Shown here one piece after another: positions 48,122 through 56,051 of a stretch of 64,000 nt of DNA; position 1 is the first letter of the stretch, and each line of letters starts with the position of its first letter. This stretch comes from CAVTGO01 sp963734275 (GTDB lineage Bacteria; Actinomycetota; UBA4738; HRBIN12). The notes under the pieces were generated by a model. That model worked only from the letters and a program-made list of their open reading frames with translations, did not search any database and was not told the origin of the DNA. A program made the position numbers and the translations under genes. Location: positions 310,001 through 374,000 of the forward strand of contig CAVTGO010000013.1 of NCBI GenBank assembly GCA_963734275.1. Reading direction: 5' to 3'.

Positions 48122-48983
48122 GCCCGGCGCCGGCCGTCCGTCCGGCCTCGGCCGCGCAGCGCTGAAGGAGCTCGCCGCCCGCCACGGCATCCGGCCGTCG
48201 AAGTCGCTCGGTCAGCATTTCCTCGCGGACCCGAACCTCGCGCGCGCGATCGTCGCCGACGCCGGCGTCGCGCGGGGCGACCGCGTGTTGGAGATCGGCG
48301 CCGGGCTCGGTTCGCTGACGCTCGCGCTCGCCGAAGCGGGTTGCCGGGTGCTGGCGCTCGAGTCGGACACGGGTCTCGCCGACGCCTTCGAGGAGGTGAT
48401 GGCCCCGTACGAGGCGGTGTCGCTGGACACGCGCGACGCCATGCACACGGACTGGTCGACGCTTCTCGAAGGCGACGGCTGGGCGATGGTGTCGAACCTC
48501 CCGTACAACATCTCGGTCCCGCTCGTGTTGAACCTCCTCGCGTCGGCTCCCTCGATCGATCGTTACCTCGTGATGGTGCAGCGCGAGGTCGGCGAGCGGC
48601 TCGTCGCGGTGCCCGGCGAGGATGCGTACGGGGCGGTGAGCGTCCGCGTCGCGTACCGCGCCGACGCCCGCGTCGTCCGCCGCGTCCCGGCCGACGTGTT
48701 CTGGCCGCGCCCGAGGATCGATTCGGTGCTCGTTCGGCTCGTGCCGCACGCGCCGCCGGTGGACGTGGATGGGGCGGCCTTGTTCCGCGTGGTGGAGGAG
48801 GGGTTCGCGGAGCGGCGGAAGACGATGACGAACGCGCTCCGCCGGCTCGACCTCGACGCCGGGTGGGCGATCCGGATCATGAACGCGAGCGGCCTCGACC
48901 CGCAGACCCGCGCCGAGCGGCTCGGCCTGGGGGATTTCGCGCGGATCGCGCGGTCGCTCCTGGCAGAGGGATGGCGACCGTGA
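48033..48983 (+). CDS. ksgA: 16S rRNA dimethyladenosine transferase KsgA/RsmA (start uncertain)
   Basis: Dimethylates A1518 and A1519 of 16S rRNA. The core is complete: RPSKSLGQHFLADPNLARAIV, DRVLEIGAGLGSLTLALAEAG (motif I), SNLPYNISVPLVLNLL (catalytic NLPY), VQREVGERL, and PADVFWPRPRIDSVLVRL. The only standard in-frame start upstream is GTG 48033, which overlaps the preceding gene by 89 bp and adds about 40 unlikely residues. A GTG at 48118 that overlaps the upstream stop would be the natural start but is in another frame, so a one-base deletion near 48160 is possible. The product is about 270 residues from the core start. Confidence 0.87.
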   Translation: MGGSSTSPTKPSLGSPPSGPGSARSDSPGEPGAGRPSGLGRAALKELAARHGIRPSKSLGQHFLADPNLARAIVADAGVARGDRVLEIGAGLGSLTLALAEAGCRVLALESDTGLADAFEEVMAPYEAVSLDTRDAMHTDWSTLLEGDGWAMVSNLPYNISVPLVLNLLASAPSIDRYLVMVQREVGERLVAVPGEDAYGAVSVRVAYRADARVVRRVPADVFWPRPRIDSVLVRLVPHAPPVDVDGAALFRVVEEGFAERRKTMTNALRRLDLDAGWAIRIMNASGLDPQTRAERLGLGDFARIARSLLAEGWRP

Positions 48984-49873
48984 CGCGACGGTCGGTCCGC
49001 CGTGAGGCGCCCGCCAAGCTCAACGTGTTCCTCCGGGTGCTCGGCGCCCGTGAGGACGGCTACCACGACCTCGAGAGCCTCGTGATCCCGGTCACCCTCG
49101 CCGACGGCGTCACGGTGCGGACCGCCGACCGCTTGAGCGTGGACGTGCAGGGGCCTCCGCGGCTCGCGGGAGAGGTTCCCATCGGCGGGCTGAACCTCGC
49201 GCTCGTCGCCGCCCTCACCCTGGCCGACGCGAGCGGCACCCAGCGGGGGGCTCGCGTGGAGATCGAGAAGCGGATCCCCGTTGCCGCGGGCCTCGGCGGC
49301 GGGAGCGCGGACGCCGCCGCGACGATCCTCGCGCTGGACGAGTTGTGGGGCCTCGGCCTCGGTCCGGACCAGCTCGTCGACGTGGGGCGGCGGATCGGCT
49401 CCGACGTCCCGGCGATGCTCGCCGGCGGGCCGGTGCTCGTCTCGGGCCGTGGTGACCGGCTCGTCCCGGTCCGGGTCGCATCGCTGTGGTGGGTGATCGT
49501 CCCGTTCGAGTTCGGCGTGCGCTCGCCCGACGCCTACCGCTGGTGGGACGAGGACGGGGGCGCCACCGGGCCGGATCCCGAGGCGATCCTCGCAGCCGCC
49601 GCCTCGGGCGACGCACCGATCCTCGGCCCGCTCCTCTTCAACGACCTGGAAGCACCAGTCATCGCGCGCCACCCTCGGATCGGCGATGCGAAGGAGGCGT
49701 TGCTCGATGCCGGGGCGCTCGGTGCCGTGATGAGCGGCAGCGGCTCGTCCGTGGCCGGGTTGGCGAGCGACCGTGGCCACGCCGAGCGGCTCGCGACGGT
49801 GCACGAGGGTGCGATCGTGGTGGCCGGGCCGCCGCCCGGTGACGCGCCCGAGGGTGGGGTCGCCGCGCGATAA
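48980..49873 (+). CDS. ispE: 4-diphosphocytidyl-2-C-methyl-D-erythritol kinase
   Basis: A 297-aa GHMP kinase of the MEP isoprenoid pathway. It has APAKLNVFLRVLGAREDGYHDLESLV at the N-terminus, the ATP loop PVAAGLGGGSADAAATILALDELWGL, SDVPAMLAGGPVLVSGRGDRL and the final GAVMSGSGSSVAGL. I placed the start at GTG 48980, which overlaps the ksgA stop (GTGA) with AGAGGG 9 nt upstream; ATG 48971 is the alternative. Ends 8 nt before tRNA-Gln. Confidence 0.93.
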   Translation: MTRRSVRREAPAKLNVFLRVLGAREDGYHDLESLVIPVTLADGVTVRTADRLSVDVQGPPRLAGEVPIGGLNLALVAALTLADASGTQRGARVEIEKRIPVAAGLGGGSADAAATILALDELWGLGLGPDQLVDVGRRIGSDVPAMLAGGPVLVSGRGDRLVPVRVASLWWVIVPFEFGVRSPDAYRWWDEDGGATGPDPEAILAAAASGDAPILGPLLFNDLEAPVIARHPRIGDAKEALLDAGALGAVMSGSGSSVAGLASDRGHAERLATVHEGAIVVAGPPPGDAPEGGVAAR

Positions 49874-49881
49874 TCCGGGGG

Positions 49882-49952
49882 TCCGGGGTCGTCTAACGGC
49901 AAGACGCGGGCCTTTGGAGCCCTCGATGGAGGTTCGACTCCTCCCCCCGGAG
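49882..49952 (+). tRNA. tRNA-Gln (anticodon TTG)
   Basis: Acceptor TCCGGGG (49882-49888) pairs with CCCCGGA (49945-49951), with discriminator G at 49952. The anticodon loop CTTTGGA gives TTG, reading CAA. The T-arm is GGAGG-TTCGACT-CCTCC. CCA is not encoded. The 3' end lies within a 12-bp direct repeat that recurs at 52117-52128, marking it as the likely integration site of the degraded element downstream. Confidence 0.95.
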
Positions 49953-50032
49953 CAACTGAACTAGACCTCACCGCAGGTCGTCCCTACCATCGTCCTCTAA
50001 GTGTCATCGGGTTGTCATCGAGGAAGATCGAG

Positions 50033-50134
50033 ATGGCGTTCATACGACAGAGAGGCAAGTCCTGGCACGCCTACTGGGACCAGTACGACGCGGACGGCCA
50101 ACAACGCGGGCCTGGTGCTGCCCGGTCACGGTGA
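50033..50134 (+). pseudogene. Tyrosine integrase remnant (N-terminus only)
   Basis: From ATG 50033, after a GAGGAAG, the frame reads MAFIRQRGKSWHAYWDQYDA then DGQQR, the characteristic N-terminal AP2-like/arm-binding start of phage and ICE integrases. It breaks off after about 23 residues and ends at a stop at 50132-50134. The catalytic domain is gone. Its location 80 nt from the tRNA 3' end is where such an integrase gene would lie. Confidence 0.65.
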
Positions 50135-50192
50135 GCCGTTCCGCGGCCCCGTCGCGGATGCCGTGGCACAGGCCCAGCATGCCCCATTCTGA
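50103..50192 (+). pseudogene. C-terminal fragment of an MBL-fold hydrolase gene
   Basis: In another frame, immediately after the integrase homology stops, NAGLVLPGHGEPFRGPVADA appears. VLPGHGEPF is the terminal metal-His motif of MBL-fold hydrolases. Only about 29 residues remain. The junction is a fusion of two unrelated gene ends. Confidence 0.5.
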
Positions 50193-50433
50193 TCCGCGTT
50201 CCCGCGTTTGCTCGACGCCTCTGGCCCTAGTGCAGGACGGCAGAGAGGGCGAGCGTGACGAACTCAGCCGTGCACTGATGCGAGTGCCACCCTCCGATGA
50301 CGCCCGGCTCCTCGCAGCGGCGGGTGGGCTCTTGATCGACTAGCGAGGGCGCCACAATGGCTCAACAACGCCATTGCGGCCGACCTCCTGCGCCATCTAC
50401 CATCCGGCCAGAACCTGCTCGACGTGGGGGTGG
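50193..50433. other. Unassigned sequence inside the degraded element
   Basis: One short frame ends DELSRALMRVPPSDDARLLAAAGGLLID before a stop at 50341-50343. It may be the tail of another truncated gene, but I cannot name the family. No promoter or RNA was recognised. Confidence 0.3.
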
Positions 50434-51348
50434 ATGATGCGCACGACGTGGGGGACGGCCGTCCTGATCACAGTGTTGCTCGGAGGCTGCGATGCTGGCG
50501 AGCCAACAGACCAGAGCGCGAAGTCGTCGACTCCCGCGAGGTCGTCGTCACCGACGCCCACACCAACACCGACACCCCGTCCTGTCACGACCCCGCGCCT
50601 TGACTCGATCGCCGTCCTCGGGCATTCCGGCGCCACAGGCACGATGAGCGACCCGGAGGACCCGAGTCGTGACGCACACGAGAACTCGTGGGCTACCGGT
50701 GACAACCCCCAGGTGGAGAGCGTCTACGTCGGCCTGCTCAAGGATCACCCCGCCCTGAAGGGCCACAACTACAACCTCGCCGTCAACGGAACGACGGTCG
50801 ATGACCTGCAGTTCCAGTTCGAGGACCTGCTCACTCAAGCGGACCCGCTCCCGGACGTCATCTTGCTCCAGACCATCGACAACGACATCCAGTGCGATGG
50901 CAGTGACCCCGACAACTACCGACCTTTCGGCAAGAGTCTGGACCGGGCGCTGACAGAGATGGAGACAGCGATCCCGGACGTACAGTTCTTCTTCGTCAGC
51001 CAATGGGCCACGGTGGAGAGATGGACAGCCTGGGCCGCCCATCACGAGGAGCACGTAGTGGCGAACTCCGGAACCGGGCCTTGTGCCGTGTTCGACGCCA
51101 AGGGCAAGCCTCGACCCGCGGGCATCCGGTCGATGCAGGAAATCGTGGACTCCTACTGGGCGCAGGTCGAGAAGGTGTGCGCTGCGCATCCTGGGTGCTT
51201 CACGGACGGTGGCGCCGAGCAGGCGGAGTTCGTCCCCACGGACCGTGATCTCGCAGCGGACCTCAACCACCTGTCAATCGCGGGACACAGGAAATTCGCC
51301 GCCATCGCCTGGAAGGCATTCCCGCAGGAGATCAAGCAGAGGCAGTAG
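50434..51348 (+). CDS. SGNH/GDSL-like lipoprotein hydrolase
   Basis: A 304-aa predicted lipoprotein. The lipobox LLGGC places the lipidated Cys at residue 19, followed by a Ser/Thr/Pro linker (TPTPTPTPRP). The hydrolase part shows block I as IAVLGHSGATG (Ser nucleophile), NGTT as block III, and DLNHLSIAGHRKF with the catalytic Asp and His as block V. Four further Cys suggest disulfides. Such enzymes are extracytoplasmic esterases. ATG 50437 is an equally good start. It is the only intact gene in the degraded element and so may be retained cargo. Confidence 0.7.
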   Translation: MMRTTWGTAVLITVLLGGCDAGEPTDQSAKSSTPARSSSPTPTPTPTPRPVTTPRLDSIAVLGHSGATGTMSDPEDPSRDAHENSWATGDNPQVESVYVGLLKDHPALKGHNYNLAVNGTTVDDLQFQFEDLLTQADPLPDVILLQTIDNDIQCDGSDPDNYRPFGKSLDRALTEMETAIPDVQFFFVSQWATVERWTAWAAHHEEHVVANSGTGPCAVFDAKGKPRPAGIRSMQEIVDSYWAQVEKVCAAHPGCFTDGGAEQAEFVPTDRDLAADLNHLSIAGHRKFAAIAWKAFPQEIKQRQ

Positions 51349-51555
51349 CCGCCTGCCCGCATAGCTCGTTCGCGCACGGGCTCGCCGAGCGATCGGTCAC
51401 CGCTGGCAGCGTACGGTCGGGCACAAGGCCGGGGTTCATCATCACGTACTGCATTGCAGCGTCACCGAGGTCATTCGGCCAAAGGACCCTTCTAACGTGG
51501 GTGGCACCCGCTCCACGGTTAGGTCGAATCACCCCTCCCCGCTAGCATCGGATAC
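51349..51555. other. Non-coding or degraded stretch within the element
   Basis: About 200 nt with no supported gene. A minus-strand frame (DLGDAAMQYVMMNPGLVPDR) has no recognisable family. The sequence around 51517-51548 weakly resembles the tRNA-Gln 3' end but is too diverged to call an att site. Confidence 0.3.
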
Positions 51556-51600
51556 ATGCCGATTAGGGCCGCTGTCTACGCACGAATCTCCTCCGACAAG
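51556..51600 (+). pseudogene. Serine recombinase remnant (N-terminus only)
   Basis: ATG 51556 opens MPIRAAVYARISSDK, the classic start of large serine recombinases (AxxYxRxSxD, with the catalytic Ser in RISS). Homology stops after about 15-17 codons where an HsdR fragment begins in another frame. The chimeric frame ends at 51681. Confidence 0.6.
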
Positions 51601-51601
51601 T

Positions 51602-52051
51602 CTGGCGATCTACCTCGACAAGCCGATGAAGGACCACACGTTGATGCAGACCATCGCTCGGGCGAACCGAGTCTTCCCTGAGAAGAACAACGGCCTCATC
51701 GTCGACTACATCGGGGTCTTCCGAGACCTCCAGAAGGCCCTCGCGATCTACGCCGCGTCGGGCACGGATGATGAGGGCGCGTTCCCCGTCAAGGACAAGT
51801 CGGAGCTTCTGGAATGGCTACGGGCGACGGTGGAGGAGTCGCTCGCCTTCTGTCGTTCGAAGGGCGTCGATATCGACACAATGCTCGCGTTGACAGGCTT
51901 CGCCTTGATCGCGGCGGCCGACGACGCGGTGGAGCACCTCATCGTGGACGACGACACCCCGAGACCGGAGGATCCGCCACGTGCTGTCATCGTCTGTCAT
52001 CAGGCCATTTATCACACGCTCCCCTTGGGACCCTTGCCGATGTCAAGTTGA
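51602..52051 (+). pseudogene. Fragment of type I restriction enzyme subunit HsdR
   Basis: The frame from 51602 reads LAIYLDKPMKDHTLMQTIAR then NRVFPEKNNGLIVDYIGVFRD and LQKALAIYA. This is the end of the helicase domain of HsdR (motif VI QxxxRxNR and the VDYIG segment) and the start of the C-terminal domain. N-terminal nuclease and most helicase motifs are missing, and the tail after VEHLIVDDDTP loses family resemblance. No hsdM or hsdS is present. Confidence 0.65.
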
Positions 52052-52116
52052 AGGTCGGTCTAATAGCACGCTGTACGTTTGGGGTCGGCCGCCTTGTCAA
52101 GCTATCGTGGCACCCT

Positions 52117-52128
52117 TCCCCCCGGAGC
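52117..52128 (+). repeat. Candidate right attachment-site repeat
   Basis: TCCCCCCGGAGC repeats bases 49942-49953 of the tRNA-Gln 3' end. A TATCGT hexamer at 52103-52108 just before it may be the promoter of glmU. Confidence 0.45.
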
Positions 52129-52235
52129 GATCGCCGTCCGCAGGAGACGTCGCCGGGCTGATGGGCTGAAGGGCCGTCTTGCCAGCCACGGGGCCCACCG
52201 GTACAAAGGGTGTGCCCGACGACCGAAAGGAACCC

Positions 52236-53672
52236 GTGCCCCAGAGCAGCTCGCTCGCCGCGGTCGTGTTGGCCGCCGGCAAGGGGAAGCGGCTCCGGTC
52301 CGCGACCCAGAAGGTCCTGCACCCGATCTGCGGCCGACCGGCCCTGTGGTGGGTGCTGCAGAACGTGAAGGCGGCCCGCCCGTCGAGGATCGTCATCGTC
52401 GTGCACCACGGCGCCGACGAGGTCCGCGAGGCGGTCCGCTCATGGAAGATCTCGCCCGAGCCGGTGTTCGTCGAGCAGGGCGAGCCGGAGGGGACCGGTC
52501 ACGCGGTCGCCGCCGCCGAGAAGGCCGTCGGGCGCGCACGCGAGGTCCTCGTCATCGGCGGTGACTTCGATCCGATCGCCCCGGAGCACGTCCGCGAGCT
52601 CCTGCGCGTTCACCGACGGACGAAGAGCGCCGCGACGATCCTCACGGCCGAGGTCGCCGAGCCCGGCGGCTACGCCCGCATCGTTCGCGATGGCACGCGC
52701 CTCCAGCGCATCGTGGAGGGGTTCGACGCGCCGCCCGAGCTGAAGCGGTTGAAGGAGGTCTCGCTCCTGGTCTTCGCCTTCCGCCGCGAGGACCTGTTCC
52801 GCGTCTTGCCGCTCGTCGGCCGCGAGAACTCCCAGAAGGAGTACTACCTGAACGAGGTCTTCCCGATCCTCATCGACAAGGGCGAACGGGTCTCGGCGGT
52901 CCGGGTCGACACCGGCGGCGCCATGGGGATCAATTCGCGTGGCGGACTGGCCGAGACGATCCGCGTGGTCCGCGGGCGCATCAACGCGAAGCACCTCGCG
53001 AACGGCGTCACGATCGTCGATCCGGAGACGACGTACATCGACGTCGACGTGAAGATCGGGAGCGACTCGGTTATCCACCCGATGACCCTCCTCGAGGGCG
53101 AGACGAAGGTCGGCGCCGGATGCGAACTCGGGCCGTCGACGCGGATCGTGGACTCGCGCGTCGACGACGGAGCCACGGTGACCTTCGCCGTCGTCCGCGG
53201 CGCGAGGATCGGCACCAGGGTCGACGTGGGACCGTTCGCCTCGATCCGCCCGGGCACCGTGCTCCGCGAGGGGGCGAAGGTCGGGACCTTCGTGGAGGTC
53301 AAGAACTCGCGGGTGGGCAGCGGCTCGAAGGTCCCACACCTGTCGTACGTCGGTGATGCGGACATCGGCACGGGCGTCAACATCGGCGCGGCGAACGTGT
53401 TCGCGAACTACGACGGGTACGAGAAGCACCGGACCGTCGTGGGCGACGAGGTCCGGACGGGTTCGGATACCATCCTGGTTGCGCCGGTTCGATTGGGCAA
53501 AGGCGCGGTGACGGGAGCGGGATCGGTGATCACGAAGGACGTCCCGGCGGGGGCGCTCGCCGTCGAGCGATCCGAGACGCGCATCGTGAAGGGATACCGG
53601 AAGCGTAAGGACGCCGAGGCCTCGTCGCGGGGTGGGGCGTCACGTGGGAAGAGCGGCAAGGGGGCGCGCTGA
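52236..53672 (+). CDS. glmU: Bifunctional GlcNAc-1-P uridyltransferase / GlcN-1-P acetyltransferase
   Basis: A 478-aa GlmU that makes UDP-GlcNAc for peptidoglycan. The N-terminal uridyltransferase has VVLAAGKGKRLRSATQKVLHPICGRP, EQGEPEGTGHAV and YYLNEVFPILI; the usual GDxPL segment reads GGDFDPI, keeping the metal-binding Asp. The C-terminal left-handed beta-helix has many hexapeptide repeats and GVNIGAANVFANYDGYEKHRTVVGD with the catalytic His. I took GTG 52236 (GAAAGG 5 nt upstream). It is the first gene of the glmU-prs pair. Confidence 0.92.
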   Translation: MPQSSSLAAVVLAAGKGKRLRSATQKVLHPICGRPALWWVLQNVKAARPSRIVIVVHHGADEVREAVRSWKISPEPVFVEQGEPEGTGHAVAAAEKAVGRAREVLVIGGDFDPIAPEHVRELLRVHRRTKSAATILTAEVAEPGGYARIVRDGTRLQRIVEGFDAPPELKRLKEVSLLVFAFRREDLFRVLPLVGRENSQKEYYLNEVFPILIDKGERVSAVRVDTGGAMGINSRGGLAETIRVVRGRINAKHLANGVTIVDPETTYIDVDVKIGSDSVIHPMTLLEGETKVGAGCELGPSTRIVDSRVDDGATVTFAVVRGARIGTRVDVGPFASIRPGTVLREGAKVGTFVEVKNSRVGSGSKVPHLSYVGDADIGTGVNIGAANVFANYDGYEKHRTVVGDEVRTGSDTILVAPVRLGKGAVTGAGSVITKDVPAGALAVERSETRIVKGYRKRKDAEASSRGGASRGKSGKGAR

Positions 53673-53673
53673 A

Positions 53674-54651
53674 GTGGAGATCGTCACCAAGAAGAAGCTG
53701 ATGCTGTTCGCCGGGACCGCGCACCCGGCGCTCGCGAAGGAGATCGCGGAGAACCTCGGTGAGCGACTGTGCACGGCGAAGATGTCCAGGTTCGCATCGG
53801 GCGAGATCTACTTCCGCTCGGAGGAGAGCGTGCGCGGCGCCGACGTCTTCATCATCCAGACGCACGCCGACCCGGTGAACGAGTCGATCATGGAGCAGCT
53901 GATCATGATCGACGCGATGAAGCGCGCGAGCGCCAAGCGCATCACCGCCGTCGTCCCGTACTACGGGTACTCGCGACAGGACAAGAAAGGCCTCGCGCGC
54001 GAGCCCATCTCCGCCAAGCTCGTCGCCGACCTGCTCTCGGTCGCCGGCGCGGACCGGGTCGTCTCCGTCGACCTGCACGCCGGTCAGATCCAGGGGTATT
54101 TCGACTTCCCGTTCGACCACCTCACGGCGCTGCCCGTCCTCACGAGCTACCTGCAGGACGAGCTCGGCCTGCACGACGAGGACGTCGTCGTGGTGGCCCC
54201 CGACGCCGGCCGCATCAAGACCGCCGAGCGCCTCCGCGAGTACCTGCACGCGGACCTCGCGTTCCTCTACAAGCGGCGCTCGCGCCGCGAGGCCAACAAG
54301 ATCGACGAGATGGCGGTGGTCGGCGAGGTCGAGGGCCGGCCGTGCGTGCTCGTCGACGACATGATCGACACGGCGGGGACCGTCGCCGAGGGCGCGAGTG
54401 CGCTCGCGGCTCAGGGCGCGGGCCCGATCTACGCGGCCGCCACCCACGGCGTGCTCTCGGGCAAGGCGGTCCAGAACCTCGAGGAGGCGCCCATCGCCGA
54501 GGTCGTCGTCACCAACACCGTGCCGATCCCCGAGGACAAGCATTTCGGCAAGCTCAAGGTGCTCTCGATCGCCCCACTGATCGCCGACGCGCTCCGGGCG
54601 GTCTTCGAGGACACCAGCGTCTCGGAGATCTTCAACGGCGAGAACGTCTAG
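53674..54651 (+). CDS. prs: Ribose-phosphate pyrophosphokinase
   Basis: A 325-aa PRPP synthase. FASGEIYFRSEESVRGADVFIIQ, VVPYYGYSRQDKKGLAREPISAKLVADLL, the PP-binding VVAPDAGRIKTAERL and the PRPP signature VLVDDMIDTAGTVAEGA are all intact. It supplies PRPP for nucleotides, His and Trp. The start is GTG 53674, only 1 nt after the glmU stop, with AAGGGGG upstream inside glmU, so the pair is an operon as in most actinobacteria. Confidence 0.94.
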   Translation: MEIVTKKKLMLFAGTAHPALAKEIAENLGERLCTAKMSRFASGEIYFRSEESVRGADVFIIQTHADPVNESIMEQLIMIDAMKRASAKRITAVVPYYGYSRQDKKGLAREPISAKLVADLLSVAGADRVVSVDLHAGQIQGYFDFPFDHLTALPVLTSYLQDELGLHDEDVVVVAPDAGRIKTAERLREYLHADLAFLYKRRSRREANKIDEMAVVGEVEGRPCVLVDDMIDTAGTVAEGASALAAQGAGPIYAAATHGVLSGKAVQNLEEAPIAEVVVTNTVPIPEDKHFGKLKVLSIAPLIADALRAVFEDTSVSEIFNGENV

Positions 54652-54722
54652 GGCGGAGGCGGGCACCCGCAGCCGGTTGGTACGATGCCCGTTCCAGGTA
54701 ACGCCGGGAAAGGGACGCTGGC

Positions 54723-55409
54723 ATGGAGCTCAAGCTCGTCGCGGAGAAGCGCGACGCAACCGGCAAGGGAGTGGCGCGCAAGCTGCGGGCCGGCGGCCGT
54801 GTGCCCGGGGTCCTCTACGGGCACGGCGCGGAGCCGATCACGTTGTCCATGGACTCCAGGGACCTGTCTCACGTCCTGCACACCGGCGCCGGCGCCAACG
54901 TCCTCGTCGACCTGATCGTGGACGGCAGCCAGCACCTCGCGATGCCGCGGGAGATCCAGCGCGACCTGATCCACGACCGATTCATCCACATCGACTTCCT
55001 CGCGGTCAGCCGCGACGAGAAGATCACCGTGCAGGTCCCGGTCCGCGTGGTGGGCGAGTCGCCGGGCGTGAAGGCCGGCGGCGTCGTCGAGCACCACCTG
55101 TGGGACCTGCAGGTCGAGTGCGTTCCGACCGACGTCCCGGAGGCGGTCGAGGCCGACATCTCACGTCTCGAGATCGGGATGTCGCTCAAGGTGGCCGATC
55201 TGGATCCCCCCCCCGGGTGCACCATCCTCACCGAACCCGACGAGTCCGTGGTCGCGGTCGTGCAGCCGCAGGCCCCGGTCGAGGAGGAGGAGGCGGAGGT
55301 CGCCGAGGGCGAGGAGCTCGCCGAGGGCGAGGCCGCCGAGGGCGAGGAGGGCGCGGCCGCCGAGGGCGGGGGCGCCGATGCGTCCTCCGGCGAGGGCGGC
55401 GAGGGCTAA
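54723..55409 (+). CDS. rplY: 50S ribosomal protein L25/CTC form
   Basis: A 228-aa L25 of the long Ctc type. The 5S-binding L25 domain (ELKLVAEKRDATGKGVARKLRAGGRVPGVLYGHG) is followed by the TL5/CTC beta domain (HIDFLAVSRDEKITVQVPVRVVGE through PDESVVAVVQP) and a Glu/Ala/Gly-rich acidic tail of about 45 residues. TACGAT about 40 nt upstream may be the -10. The order prs-rplY-pth-mfd is conserved. Confidence 0.93.
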   Translation: MELKLVAEKRDATGKGVARKLRAGGRVPGVLYGHGAEPITLSMDSRDLSHVLHTGAGANVLVDLIVDGSQHLAMPREIQRDLIHDRFIHIDFLAVSRDEKITVQVPVRVVGESPGVKAGGVVEHHLWDLQVECVPTDVPEAVEADISRLEIGMSLKVADLDPPPGCTILTEPDESVVAVVQPQAPVEEEEAEVAEGEELAEGEAAEGEEGAAAEGGGADASSGEGGEG

Positions 55410-55427
55410 GCCCCGCCCGCTCGCGGC

Positions 55428-56009
55428 ATGACCTGGCTCGTCGCTGGGCTCGGCAACCCCGGCGACCGCTACGCGGAGACCCGGCACAACCTCGGTCACC
55501 TCGTCGTGAACGAGCTCGCGCGCCGCTCGGGCGAGCGGTGGCGCAAGGTGCGGTTCGTTCCGGCCGAGACCGCCGAGATCGTGGAGGCGGGCGAGCCCGT
55601 GATCTTGGCGAAGGCGCACGCGTACATGAACGAGTCGGGTCCGGCTCTCGCGTCGCTCGCGCACAAGCGCGACGTGGACCCGGCTCACGTGATCGTCGTG
55701 CACGACGAGATCGACCTGCCGTTCGGGGCGCTGCGCGTGAAGTTCGGCGGGTCCACGGCGGGCCACAACGGTGTGCGCTCCGTCTCGAGCGCACTGAAGA
55801 CCCCGGACTTCCACCGCGTGCGGGTGGGCGTGGGGCGTCCCACGGGGCGCAAGGACGCGGCGGACTGGGTCCTCGAGCCGTTCCCCAAGGGCGAGCGGGC
55901 CGATGTTCCCCTCCTGGTCGACGACGCCGCCGACGCGGTGCTCTCGCTCATCCGGCATGGGCTCGAGGTCGCGCAGGACCGATCCAACCGGTCGGGTCCG
56001 CCCGCCTGA
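55428..56009 (+). CDS. pth: Peptidyl-tRNA hydrolase
   Basis: A 193-aa Pth that recycles peptidyl-tRNA. GLGNPGDRYAETRHNLGHLVV contains the catalytic His (H20); KAHAYMNESGPAL, VVHDEIDLPFG and STAGHNGVRSV are conserved. 18 nt after rplY, so likely co-transcribed. Confidence 0.93.
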   Translation: MTWLVAGLGNPGDRYAETRHNLGHLVVNELARRSGERWRKVRFVPAETAEIVEAGEPVILAKAHAYMNESGPALASLAHKRDVDPAHVIVVHDEIDLPFGALRVKFGGSTAGHNGVRSVSSALKTPDFHRVRVGVGRPTGRKDAADWVLEPFPKGERADVPLLVDDAADAVLSLIRHGLEVAQDRSNRSGPPA

Positions 56010-56051
56010 GCCGGACGCGGGCCCTCCCGCGGCTCGGTAGACTCGCCCGAC

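Larger units (their letters stand above)
49942..52128. mobile_element. Degraded integrative element at tRNA-Gln
   Basis: About 2.2 kb bounded by a 12-bp direct repeat, TCCCCCCGGAGC, at the 3' end of tRNA-Gln (49942-49953) and at 52117-52128, just ahead of glmU. Inside are a truncated tyrosine-integrase start, an MBL-hydrolase C-terminus, a serine-recombinase start, an HsdR fragment and one intact lipoprotein gene. Base and codon use look less GC-rich than the flanks. This is the typical pattern of a tRNA-targeting island after repeated deletion. The repeat is short, so the right boundary is tentative. Confidence 0.6.

Noticed and set aside
51517..51548. Second possible att copy resembling the tRNA-Gln T-arm
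   Set aside because: Too many mismatches with the tRNA 3' end; the 12-bp exact repeat at 52117-52128 is the better candidate.
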